Source of the DNA: an uncultured Candidatus Entotheonella sp.
Lineage (GTDB): Bacteria > Tectomicrobia > Entotheonellia > Entotheonellales > Entotheonellaceae
Reading direction: 5' to 3'
Assembly: GCA_951828535.1 (NCBI GenBank)
Contig: OX639990.1
Coordinates: 1,165,300-1,229,299, forward strand
Length of the DNA stretch: 64,000 nt
Positions within the stretch are counted from its first letter, which is position 1, and each line of letters starts with the position of its first letter. Of this stretch, positions 52,978 through 60,664 are shown in pieces. Both the position numbers and the translations under genes were made by a program. The notes under the pieces are model-generated. The model ran no database searches and was not told the DNA's origin. It worked only from the letters and a program-made list of their open reading frames with translations.

Positions 52978-53439
52978 ATGATCTACGAATGCGAGCGGCG
53001 CTTGCAGATTGAGGCCCCGGCAGAGGCAGTCTGGGACTGGATGTCGGATCTGCGCTGTCTCCTTCGCCTGAACCGCTTCCATGTCTACGTGGATTGCGCC
53101 GAGCCAGTGACGGAGGTGGGCCAGTGTGTTCCCATCCGGCACAACGTCTACGGCTTGTATCGGCGCCTGCGGGTTGCGCGCGTTCGTGTGTATCGCCGTT
53201 ACCACGTGGCGTGGGGAGAACGCCAGGAAGACGGCAAGGACTGGTTTCCACACAGCCAGTCCTTCACCGTTCTGCCGATTGACGCCCACCGCTGCACGGT
53301 CGTCAATCGCCTGCGCGGCAAGTTTCTTCTGCCCGGCGTGCGGTATTGGCTGCTGCCGTTTTACCGCCGTCTCGCGCCCCGCATTCTGGATCAGGAAAAC
53401 CTGAGCATCGCGGCGCACGTCGTCTCGAAAACCCGTTAG
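52978..53439 (+). CDS. SRPBCC/START-like ligand-binding protein
   Basis: A 153-residue helix-grip protein. It opens with IEAPAEAVWDWMSDL, the hallmark of SRPBCC (polyketide cyclase/Bet v1-like) proteins that bind hydrophobic ligands, and ends with a long basic helix. No signal peptide. No clear ribosome-binding site before the ATG, so translation may depend on the upstream selenoprotein gene 39 bp away. It precedes the fused ETF gene by 13 bp. Confidence 0.75.
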   Translation: MIYECERRLQIEAPAEAVWDWMSDLRCLLRLNRFHVYVDCAEPVTEVGQCVPIRHNVYGLYRRLRVARVRVYRRYHVAWGERQEDGKDWFPHSQSFTVLPIDAHRCTVVNRLRGKFLLPGVRYWLLPFYRRLAPRILDQENLSIAAHVVSKTR

Positions 53440-53452
53440 CGAGGAAGTCGCC

Positions 53453-55243
53453 ATGAAACCCCTGCACGTCGCAGCACTCGTGAAACAAATACCCAAGTTT
53501 GAAGTCATGGCGCTCGGGCCGGATGGTCGTTTGCAGCGCGACGGCGTCGAACTCTCCATGAATCCCTATTGCCAGCGCGCGCTCAGCAAGGGCATCGAAC
53601 TGGCGCAAGCCACCGGTGGACAATGCACGGTGATCTCCCTGGGGCCTCCGGCGGCGACAGACGTGGTTCGCTGGGGCGTCGCTGCGGGCGCTGACAGCGG
53701 CATCCTGATTTCCGATCCGGCTTTTGCGGGCTCGGACACCTTGGCGACCGCCAGGGCGTTGGCCGAGGTGATCGAGCATGGTGGCCCCTTCGACTTGATT
53801 CTAGTCGGCAAGAACGCGGTTGATGCCGATACCGGGCAGGTGGGCCCTGAGTTGGCGGAATTGTTGGGCTTGCCGTTCGCCGCTGCCGTCCGTAGCCTGG
53901 AGCTTCGTGACGACGGCATGCTGTGCGTCGGATGCGAGCACGACGATGCCTGGGTCGAGGCGGAAGTGCCACTTCCCGCTGTGATATCGACTGCCGAGCG
54001 TCTGTGTCGACCGGCGAAGGTTGATGATCCGGACAAAGCCGCTGTGCCGGCGGAGAAAATACGCACGATCACGAGTGCTGATCTGGGCAATGGCCCTTGG
54101 GGGGTTGCCGGCAGCCCGACCTGGGTGGGCGAAACGAAGGTGTTGGAGGTCAAACGGGAGCGCCGCATCCTTAGCGGCGCCCTGCAGAGCCAGGTGGCGG
54201 AAGCAATGGCCCTGCTTCGGGCTCGCCGTGCTTTCGAGGACGTAAGAGCCGAGGTAGCTGCAACTGTGGGCGAGTCCGTGGCTAATCCTGTCGCCACAAT
54301 CGCCGTTCTCATTGAACCAGGCAATACTGGCAGTGCCCGCGAGTTGCTTGGCGCCGCCGCACAGATGGCGCCGCAAATCGGCGCCCGAGTCACCGGCGTT
54401 CTGGCCGGACCAGCGGATGATACGAAGCCGGAGGAATTCTATTCCTGGGGTGCGGACCATCTCTGCGTATTGGAACAGGGATCCGTGGAGGAAGACATCG
54501 CGCATTTTGTGGCGTCGTGGTGCCACACCCACCCGCCGCGGTGCCTGTTTGCCCCAAGCACCTCGTGGGGTCGCGAGGTGGCCTCGCGCGTCGCGGCCCG
54601 CACCGGCTCCGGCCTGACGGGAGACGCGATTGCACTGGAATATGAAGATCAGCAATTGGTGAGCTGGAAACCGGCTTTTGGCGGGCGGCTTGTGGCGGCA
54701 ATCCGTTCGACGTCGGCCATTCAAATGGCCACCGTGCGCCCCGGTGTACTGTCCCGCCCAGAGCCGCGTAAAACGCGCCTGCCATCCATCGAACGGCATG
54801 TCGTCGAGGCGGCGTCACGGGTGCGGGTCATCTCACGTCGGCGGAACGACCAATTGGATACTCTGACCATGGCGTCGCGAGTCGTGGGGGTTGGCATGGG
54901 AATTCCGCCGGAGCGCTACCCGGAGCTCGATTCCATGCTGGCTGTCCTGGGAGCCGAGCTTGCGACGACGCGGAAGGTGACGGACAAGGGCTGGCTGCCG
55001 CACGCCCGTCAAGTCGGGATTACCGGTCGCAGCATTGCGCCCAATCTATACATCGGCATCGCCGTGAGCGGCAATTTCAATCACACCTGCGGCATTCAGG
55101 CCGCCGGCACGGTAATGGCGATCAATTCCGATCCCCAGGCGGCCATTTTCGAGCACGCCGATATCGGCATCGTGGCCGACTGGGCCGATTCCGTGCCGTT
55201 GCTGGTGAAGGCTTTCGGCGACCTGCTGCCTAGCGCCCGGTGA
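53453..55243 (+). CDS. Fused electron-transfer flavoprotein, EtfB-EtfA
   Basis: A 596-residue single chain joining the two normally separate ETF subunits. Residues 1-260 are the beta subunit (start HVAALVKQIP, then MNPYCQRALSKGIELA and DLILVGKNAVDADTGQVGPELAELLGLP). From about residue 285 comes the alpha subunit, with the FAD domain RQVGITGRSIAPNLYIGIAVSG and AINSDPQAAIFEHADIGIVADW. ETFs accept electrons from acyl-CoA, dimethylglycine and sarcosine dehydrogenases. GAGGAAG precedes the ATG. Its end overlaps the convergent enoyl-CoA hydratase gene by 14 bp. Possible electron donors in the window: the flavoprotein at 6947-9415. Confidence 0.9.
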   Translation: MKPLHVAALVKQIPKFEVMALGPDGRLQRDGVELSMNPYCQRALSKGIELAQATGGQCTVISLGPPAATDVVRWGVAAGADSGILISDPAFAGSDTLATARALAEVIEHGGPFDLILVGKNAVDADTGQVGPELAELLGLPFAAAVRSLELRDDGMLCVGCEHDDAWVEAEVPLPAVISTAERLCRPAKVDDPDKAAVPAEKIRTITSADLGNGPWGVAGSPTWVGETKVLEVKRERRILSGALQSQVAEAMALLRARRAFEDVRAEVAATVGESVANPVATIAVLIEPGNTGSARELLGAAAQMAPQIGARVTGVLAGPADDTKPEEFYSWGADHLCVLEQGSVEEDIAHFVASWCHTHPPRCLFAPSTSWGREVASRVAARTGSGLTGDAIALEYEDQQLVSWKPAFGGRLVAAIRSTSAIQMATVRPGVLSRPEPRKTRLPSIERHVVEAASRVRVISRRRNDQLDTLTMASRVVGVGMGIPPERYPELDSMLAVLGAELATTRKVTDKGWLPHARQVGITGRSIAPNLYIGIAVSGNFNHTCGIQAAGTVMAINSDPQAAIFEHADIGIVADWADSVPLLVKAFGDLLPSAR

Positions 55244-56030
55244 ACACCGGCGGGCGTTTCTCCCGCCAAGCCCGCGGTCCCTCCTGGGAGTCTTCCGTGC
55301 TACGACAGATCAGCATCGCCCATTCCAAATAATCCAGGGTGGAATCGAGGTCGGAATTCAGGCCCTTACGCACCGCGCGCTTGATAAGCTGCGTTGCGAC
55401 CGGCGGTTTGCGTGCGAATTTCTCGGCATACGCCTGGGCAAATTGTGCGAATTCCTCATGCGGCACGACATGATTGACGTAGCCTATACGCAGGGCTTCC
55501 TGGGCATCGAATGGCTCTCCACCCCAAATCAGCTCGTATGCCTTGGCGAGGCCAACGATGCGGGGCAGAAAATAGGCGCCGCCGTCACCGGTCACCAATC
55601 CCATGTTGATGTAACTCATCACGAACTTGGCTTTGTCGGAAGCAATGCGAATGTCCGCCATGCTGGCCATGTCCATACCGGCGCCGGCGGCCGGGCCATT
55701 GACGGCGGCGATGTAGGGCTTGTCGAGTTGCGAGACCGCACGCGGCACCCGGTGCACACCGTGGCGCATGTGGTTGCGCTGGTCGTGCAGGGGCGGCGGC
55801 GTTGCGTCGGGACTGTAGACGAAACCTTTGACGTTGCCGCCGGAACAGAATCCGCGACCCGCGCCGGTGACCATGATCACCCACACCTCGTTGTCGTTCT
55901 GGGCGCGCAGTAAGGCGTCCGTCCACTCCGTCAACATCAAATCGCTGAACGCATTCAACGATTCGGGACGATTCAGCGTGATGGTGGCCACACGATTTTC
56001 TACTGTGTAGACGATTTCTTCGTAATTCAT
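55230..56030 (-). CDS. Enoyl-CoA hydratase/isomerase family protein
   Basis: A 266-residue crotonase-fold protein. ITLNRPESLNAFSDLM starts the family; the oxyanion-hole segments are GRGFCSGGNVKG and NGPAAGAGMDMASMADIRIAS. One usual catalytic Glu position near GLVTGDGGAYFLPRIVG is Gly-Asp rather than the typical pair, so it might be a hydratase, isomerase or thioesterase-like member. A GGGGAAG sequence precedes the ATG. A longer upstream frame overlaps the next gene and is spurious. Confidence 0.9.
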   Translation of the reverse strand: MNYEEIVYTVENRVATITLNRPESLNAFSDLMLTEWTDALLRAQNDNEVWVIMVTGAGRGFCSGGNVKGFVYSPDATPPPLHDQRNHMRHGVHRVPRAVSQLDKPYIAAVNGPAAGAGMDMASMADIRIASDKAKFVMSYINMGLVTGDGGAYFLPRIVGLAKAYELIWGGEPFDAQEALRIGYVNHVVPHEEFAQFAQAYAEKFARKPPVATQLIKRAVRKGLNSDLDSTLDYLEWAMLICRSTEDSQEGPRAWREKRPPVFTGR

Positions 56031-56079
56031 CCAAGCTTCCCCTTTCCTTGCATCAGAAAAAACCAGTGTGTTGAAGACC

Positions 56080-57171
56080 TCAGGCCTGTCGGAACCCCTC
56101 GATGGAGGCCGCCGGCGTGCCGTTGCGCAGCGCCAATGGCCGGGTAATGGCGCGGGTTTCGCCGAACGTGGGGATGAAGCAGGAATGCTTGCCGGCCCCG
56201 CCGGCCACGAGCACGATGAGGTCCTGCGCCGAAGACACCACCGGCACGCGGGCTTGCGAGGAAGACGCCCCGGCGGCATCACCCAAAAAGTGAGCGGCGT
56301 TTTCCGGGCTGAATCGCCCGATATCGATGCGGGCGTGCTCATAAAGCCAGGCTTTGGCGTCTTGCTTCGTAAGGCCATCGGCTGCCACCGTGGCGGCATG
56401 CTCGGGACCAAAGACGACAACCGGCTGACCGCCTCCAGTCGCGTTGTTGCAACCGACGACGGCCATGGTCTCAGCGATCGTTGTCAGGATGCTCTCCGCC
56501 CGGATGCTGCCGTGGTCATTGATATTGTGGGGCGCCTCGGCGCCCACCACGGTTACCGTGCTGACGTCGGCGGGGTAGCCGCATTCCACGTGCCACGGCT
56601 CCCACGGGCTGTCGGCCTCATTTTCGGCGAAACAGTAGGTGTACTTGGCCGGCGTACCCAAGGTGGCGCGGTCGAGTTCTCCCGGCTGGGCGCCGGCCAC
56701 ATTGGTCATCACCAGCCGCACGGCCCGCCCGATGGTGGCGTTGCTGCGCCAGCCCTGCCCCATGGCGTTGTAGCCGGCATTGATATGCAACTCGCGGCCA
56801 ATGGGGCCGTTTACAAACACCATCGGTGTGCAGGGATGCGTGGTTGCCAAGACGCCGTACAGATTGAAAGCATCGTCCGCAAGGGCCTGGACGGCGGTGA
56901 TAACAACGGGCAGATACTGGGGCAGGCAACCTGCCATGACGGCGTTGATGGCGATCTTTTCCACGGTGGCCTGTCCCTTGCGGGGCGGCAAGGCAGCAAT
57001 GACCTCGTGTGGCGGCAAATCCGTGTAGGTCAGCATGTTCTGCACGGCTTGCGGCGTCGGCGGGATGATGGGGAGACCGTCGGTCAGGCCGTGGGCATGG
57101 AAGTACGCCTGCATCTCCTCAAGCGCGTCGGGCAAGCGTATCGTCTCTGACTGCAGGGGCAAGGCTACCAT
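56080..57171 (-). CDS. Conserved UGSC-neighbour protein, unknown function
   Basis: A 363-residue protein for which I know no biochemical role. It opens with a short lead and then HGLTDGLPIIPPTPQAVQNML, seen (from memory) in genes next to UGSC selenoproteins. Later segments: INAVMAGCLPQYLPVV, THPCTPMVFVNGPIGRELHIN, VVGCNNATGGGQPVVVFGPEHAAT and GGAGKHSCFIPTFG. Four conserved-looking Cys residues could form redox or metal sites. No signal peptide or membrane helix. It follows the UGSC gene by 49 bp on the same strand, so they are probably one operon and may form a complex. Confidence 0.7.
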   Translation of the reverse strand: MVALPLQSETIRLPDALEEMQAYFHAHGLTDGLPIIPPTPQAVQNMLTYTDLPPHEVIAALPPRKGQATVEKIAINAVMAGCLPQYLPVVITAVQALADDAFNLYGVLATTHPCTPMVFVNGPIGRELHINAGYNAMGQGWRSNATIGRAVRLVMTNVAGAQPGELDRATLGTPAKYTYCFAENEADSPWEPWHVECGYPADVSTVTVVGAEAPHNINDHGSIRAESILTTIAETMAVVGCNNATGGGQPVVVFGPEHAATVAADGLTKQDAKAWLYEHARIDIGRFSPENAAHFLGDAAGASSSQARVPVVSSAQDLIVLVAGGAGKHSCFIPTFGETRAITRPLALRNGTPAASIEGFRQA

Positions 57172-57220
57172 GCGGGTTATGTCTCAGGCTTGGGTTTGGG
57201 GTTTAAGGGACCGACGGAGC

Positions 57221-57772
57221 CTACACGCTTGCCAACTGCCGTTCCGAGGTCGTGCATAGCTGCTCGACGGTGTTCAAGACGCTGGCGGCTCGTTGCTGCA
57301 CCTCTTCAGCCGCCAGGCCGCCAAGCGGGTGTTTGATAGTGGCGAGCGGCAAGGCGGGCATGCCGAGCGCCTCAGCCTCGGCTCGCCCCAAGGTGACGAA
57401 TTCGGAGGAGCAAATCGTCACCGTCGGCACGCCGCGCTTTTCCAACTCAATGGCGTCGTGGACACTCCACGACGTGCAGGAGCCTCAATCCCCAACCGCG
57501 TTCAGAACGATGTGACATTTCTCCAAGTCGGCGATGACGTCGCCGGAAGACGGGGAACTGATGCCCTTATGGCGATAGATCACCTCGCTGAAGTGAAACC
57601 GCTCGGCCAATTCGCTCTGAATCGCCTGCAACAGCAAATCGCCGTTCGGCTTGCTATTGCTCAGAATGCCGAGAGTCGCCCCCTGCAGGCTTGTTGGCCG
57701 CCGGGCCAGATCGTACGCCCCCTGCTGGGGTATGCCGCGTGGGTCCAGCACGTCGATGTATCGCTCGGTCAT
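57221..57772 (-). CDS. UGSC-family selenoprotein with in-frame TGA as selenocysteine
   Basis: Read through the TGA at 57487-57485, this is a single protein of 183 residues. It opens YIDVLDPRGIP, reaches HIVLNAVGD, then Sec96-Gly-Ser-Cys99 and TSWSVHDAIELEKRGVPTVTIC. The U-G-S-C motif names a known family of (seleno)proteins of unknown function; Cys replaces Sec in some members. A perfect 8-bp hairpin starts 10 nt after the TGA. The ATG 57772 is 60 bp after the upstream MeaB gene. Without recoding the product would be a 95-residue fragment. The alternative, a nonsense mutation, would not explain the stop falling exactly on the family Sec position. Confidence 0.88.
57454..57487 (-). promoter_or_regulatory. 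UGA recoding site with putative bacterial SECIS hairpin
   Basis: On the minus strand: TGA (57487-57485), 10-nt spacer, CGTCGTGG (57474-57467), loop AGTGT, CCACGACG (57461-57454). The 8-bp stem is perfect. Confidence 0.72.
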
Positions 57773-57832
57773 CGTGGTCTCCTCAATAAGGAATCGTTAC
57801 TTCCCGGGGTGTGAGCCGCTGTCACGGAACGC

Positions 57833-58786
57833 TTAACGCCACAGATCGTCGTTTTCCACCAGCATCTGTTGCGCTGCTGTATACGGATCCACCGTGCCTT
57901 CTTCCACTTGTTCAAGCAAGCCAGAATGGGCTTCGCCGTCATCGAATTGTGCCGTCAAGGTTGCCATCAATTGTTGCTGAAGCAAATCGAGCAGTTCCTG
58001 TCGCCGGTTCTGTTGGCGGCGCGTCGCCAGCTGGCCGGTCTCCGACAACTTGCGACGATGGGTCGTGATCGCCTCGTGGAGTTCCACGATACCGATGTCT
58101 TTGTGGGCTTGGGTGCCGAGAACGGGGGGGCACCAGCCATCGGAGGCGTGGCGGATATGGAGCATCATTTGCAGGTCGCGCTGCAGGCGCTCGACGCCAT
58201 CGCGGTCGGCCTTGTTGATCACGAACAGGTCGGCGATTTCCATGATGCCGGCCTTAATGGTTTGGATGGCGTCGCCGCTTTCGGGCACCAGGATCAGGAC
58301 CGTCGTATCGGCGGCGGCCACGATATCGAGTTCAGTCTGACCAACGCCAACCGTCTCAACGATGATCAGGTCCTTGCCGAACGCATCGAGAAGTTTGATA
58401 ACCCCTTTGGCGGCACGGGACAAGCCGCCGTGGTGGCCGCGGGACGCCATGCTGCGGATGTAAACCCCCGCGTCGAGGTAATGTTGCTGCATGCGGATGC
58501 GGTCGCCCAGAATGGCGCCGCCGGAGTAGGGGCTTGTGGGGTCAACGGCGACAATGCCAACGGTCTTGCCTTGTTGGCGGGCATACGCCGTCAGTCGGTC
58601 GGTGATGGTGCTTTTGCCCGCGCCTGGCGGCCCGGTGATGCCGATACAATACGCGTGTCCGAGCATGGGGGTAATGCGCTGCATGATTTCCGGGACTTCG
58701 GCACTTTGTCTTTCCACCGCTGATACGAGTCGTGCCAGTGCCCGTTGATCACCGGTGAGCATTTTTTCCACCAGTTCCGCAGGCAT
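57833..58786 (-). CDS. meaB: MeaB/ArgK-type P-loop GTPase chaperone
   Basis: A 317-residue G3E GTPase that guards and loads B12 into acyl-CoA mutases. Walker A GPPGAGKST at residues 52-60; VAVDPTSPYSGGAILGDRIRM, VETVGVGQ and NKADRDG follow, the family's Mg, switch and base-recognition motifs. It lies 39 bp after the B12-binding subunit gene on the same strand, the usual partnership. The catalytic mutase subunit is not in the window. A longer frame overlaps the B12 gene and is spurious. Confidence 0.93.
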   Translation of the reverse strand: MPAELVEKMLTGDQRALARLVSAVERQSAEVPEIMQRITPMLGHAYCIGITGPPGAGKSTITDRLTAYARQQGKTVGIVAVDPTSPYSGGAILGDRIRMQQHYLDAGVYIRSMASRGHHGGLSRAAKGVIKLLDAFGKDLIIVETVGVGQTELDIVAAADTTVLILVPESGDAIQTIKAGIMEIADLFVINKADRDGVERLQRDLQMMLHIRHASDGWCPPVLGTQAHKDIGIVELHEAITTHRRKLSETGQLATRRQQNRRQELLDLLQQQLMATLTAQFDDGEAHSGLLEQVEEGTVDPYTAAQQMLVENDDLWR

Positions 58787-58825
58787 GCACGTACCTCAGG
58801 CGGTTTGCTCGCTTGCAAGGCAGCG

Positions 58826-59233
58826 CTATGACCGCTGCGGCGCGTGTTCGCGAATGTAGTCGACAATATCGGCGATGGATGAGCCGGGGCCGAATAAGGC
58901 CTGTACGCCACTGGCCTGCAACCCTGGGATGTCGTGTTCCGGGATGGTGCCGCCGCCAACCACCAGAATATCCCCGGCGCCCTGCTCCCGGAGCAATTCC
59001 ACAACGCGGGGAAAGAGGACGTTGTGCGCCCCCGACAGGCAACTCAACCCTACGACATCGACATCCTCCTGGATGGCTGCCGAGGCGATCTGCGCCGGTT
59101 GCTGCCGCAGACCTGTATAGATAACCTCGATACCCGCATCGCGCAGGGCGAGGGCGAGAACCTTGGCGCCGCGGTCGTGGCCATCCAGACCGGGCTTGGC
59201 AATCAGAACGCGGATCCTCTGAGTTGTTGTCAT
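58826..59233 (-). CDS. Cobalamin-binding subunit of an acyl-CoA mutase
   Basis: A 135-residue free-standing B12-binding domain, as in the small subunit of methylmalonyl-CoA, isobutyryl-CoA or ethylmalonyl-type mutases. The base-off/His-on motif D-x-H-x2-G is at D17, H19, G22; later [11 protein letters not shown] and [11 protein letters not shown] line the corrin pocket. First gene of a minus-strand run B12-binding, meaB, UGSC, UGSC-neighbour, ECH. The large TIM-barrel subunit must be encoded elsewhere. Confidence 0.92.
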   Translation of the reverse strand: MTTTQRIRVLIAKPGLDGHDRGAKVLALALRDAGIEVIYTGLRQQPAQIASAAIQEDVDVVGLSCLSGAHNVLFPRVVELLREQGAGDILVVGGGTIPEHDIPGLQASGVQALFGPGSSIADIVDYIREHAPQRS

Positions 59234-59473
59234 GCCGCTTTTGCTCTCCCTAATGGCGCCTTGGCTAGGGATGCCGGGCTCCCAGCGGCGGCGATTCTAG
59301 CAACGGGCTTTCCGGGGGTCAAGAAAACGACGCCGTCGCGGCGTGCCCGAAAACCTTGATTGCAGGGCAGATGCGGTTTATACAACTCGACAGGCTGCTG
59401 GGTCGTCAAAAGGAGTTGCCGGCCTGATATGCCATGGCTCCGAATCCACTCAGACAACTGGAGAGACACCACC

Positions 59474-60625
59474 ATGTATGTCACCGCTGTGCAGCCCTTC
59501 CTGGTTGATCCCGGCGCCGGAAAGAACTGGTTATTCGTGAAAGTGGACACCGATGCGGGTATTAACGGCTGGGGAGAATGCTATACCCAGTCGGACCGTG
59601 ATCAGAGCATCGTGGCGCATGTGCGGCAGCTTGGTCGCTACCTGCTCGGGCGCGATCCCGTGAACATCAAGCACTTTACCCACATGGCCTACCACGACTT
59701 CGCCGGCAAGCGCGGCGCGATGGATTTCTACAGCGCGCTCAGCGGCCTGGAGCAAGCACTGTGGGACATCGTCGGTAAGCACTTCGGAACTCCGGTATAC
59801 AACCTGCTGGGCGGCGCTTGCCGGGAGAAAATCCGCGTCTATGCCAACGGCTGGTCAGGGGGCGCCGGAACGCCGGAGGGCTACGCCGAGCGCGCATTGC
59901 AAGTTGTTGCGCGCGGATTCACGGCTCTCAAGTTCGACCCGTTTCCTGGGCCGTGGCGTACCCATATTTCGCGGCAGGCGGAAGAACAGGCGGTGGAGAC
60001 GGTGCGCGTGGTGCGGGAGGCGGTTGGGCCAGACATTGAGCTACTGATCGAAGTCCACCGTCGGCTCGCACCCATGCATGCCGTTCGGGTGGCGCAAGCC
60101 ATCGAGCCGTATCGGCCGTTCTGGTATGAGGAGCCGGTATCGGCGCGCAACGTGGACGCACTGGCAGCGTGCCGTCGGGATATTCGTCTGCCCATCGTAA
60201 CGGGTGAGGAACTCTATACCAAGGCAGAGTTTCGTGAGGTGTTTGAGAAGCAGGCGGCTGACATCATCAATCCCGACATTTGTAACTGCGGCGGGCTGCT
60301 TGAACTGAAAGAGATCGCAGCGATGGCCGAGCCCTATTTCGTTACCGTTTCGCCACACAATTACAACAGTACCACGGTCGGGTTGGCTGCGACGCTGCAG
60401 CTAGCGGCCTGCATTCCGAATTTTCTGATCACCGAATACTTTGTGAATTTTGAAGAGCGCGGGGCCGAGATCACGGTCGAACCCTTGCGGGTTGATGGCG
60501 GGTATATTGCGTTGCCTCAAGGGCCTGGTTTGGGCGTCGAATTGCAGCAGGATGCCTTGGAGCGGCATCCTTATCGGGAATTCCCATTGCGCGGGCTGCC
60601 GACGCACCGTGATGAGGTGCTATAG
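59474..60625 (+). CDS. Mandelate racemase/muconate lactonizing enzyme family (enolase superfamily) dehydratase
   Basis: A 383-residue enolase-superfamily enzyme. The metal ligands are Glu in LLIEVHRR, Glu in WYEEPV and Glu in VTGEELY; the catalytic His is in SPHNYNS, and the acidic pair typical of the barrel is intact. Member enzymes dehydrate sugar acids such as galactonate or mannonate, or racemise related acids; the E-V-H first ligand and SPHN C-terminal His suggest a sugar-acid dehydratase. GGAGAG precedes ATG 59474. The downstream convergent gene is a GAPDH-like oxidoreductase. Confidence 0.88.
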   Translation: MYVTAVQPFLVDPGAGKNWLFVKVDTDAGINGWGECYTQSDRDQSIVAHVRQLGRYLLGRDPVNIKHFTHMAYHDFAGKRGAMDFYSALSGLEQALWDIVGKHFGTPVYNLLGGACREKIRVYANGWSGGAGTPEGYAERALQVVARGFTALKFDPFPGPWRTHISRQAEEQAVETVRVVREAVGPDIELLIEVHRRLAPMHAVRVAQAIEPYRPFWYEEPVSARNVDALAACRRDIRLPIVTGEELYTKAEFREVFEKQAADIINPDICNCGGLLELKEIAAMAEPYFVTVSPHNYNSTTVGLAATLQLAACIPNFLITEYFVNFEERGAEITVEPLRVDGGYIALPQGPGLGVELQQDALERHPYREFPLRGLPTHRDEVL

Positions 60626-60637
60626 GCGTACGGCTCC

Positions 60638-60654
60638 GAGCGCAGAAGGCGCTC
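60638..60654. terminator. Possible bidirectional terminator hairpin
   Basis: GAGCGC (60638-60643) pairs with GCGCTC (60649-60654) around AGAAG, in the 39-bp gap between two convergent genes. No T-run follows on either strand. Confidence 0.35.
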
Positions 60655-60664
60655 TCCCCTGCCC

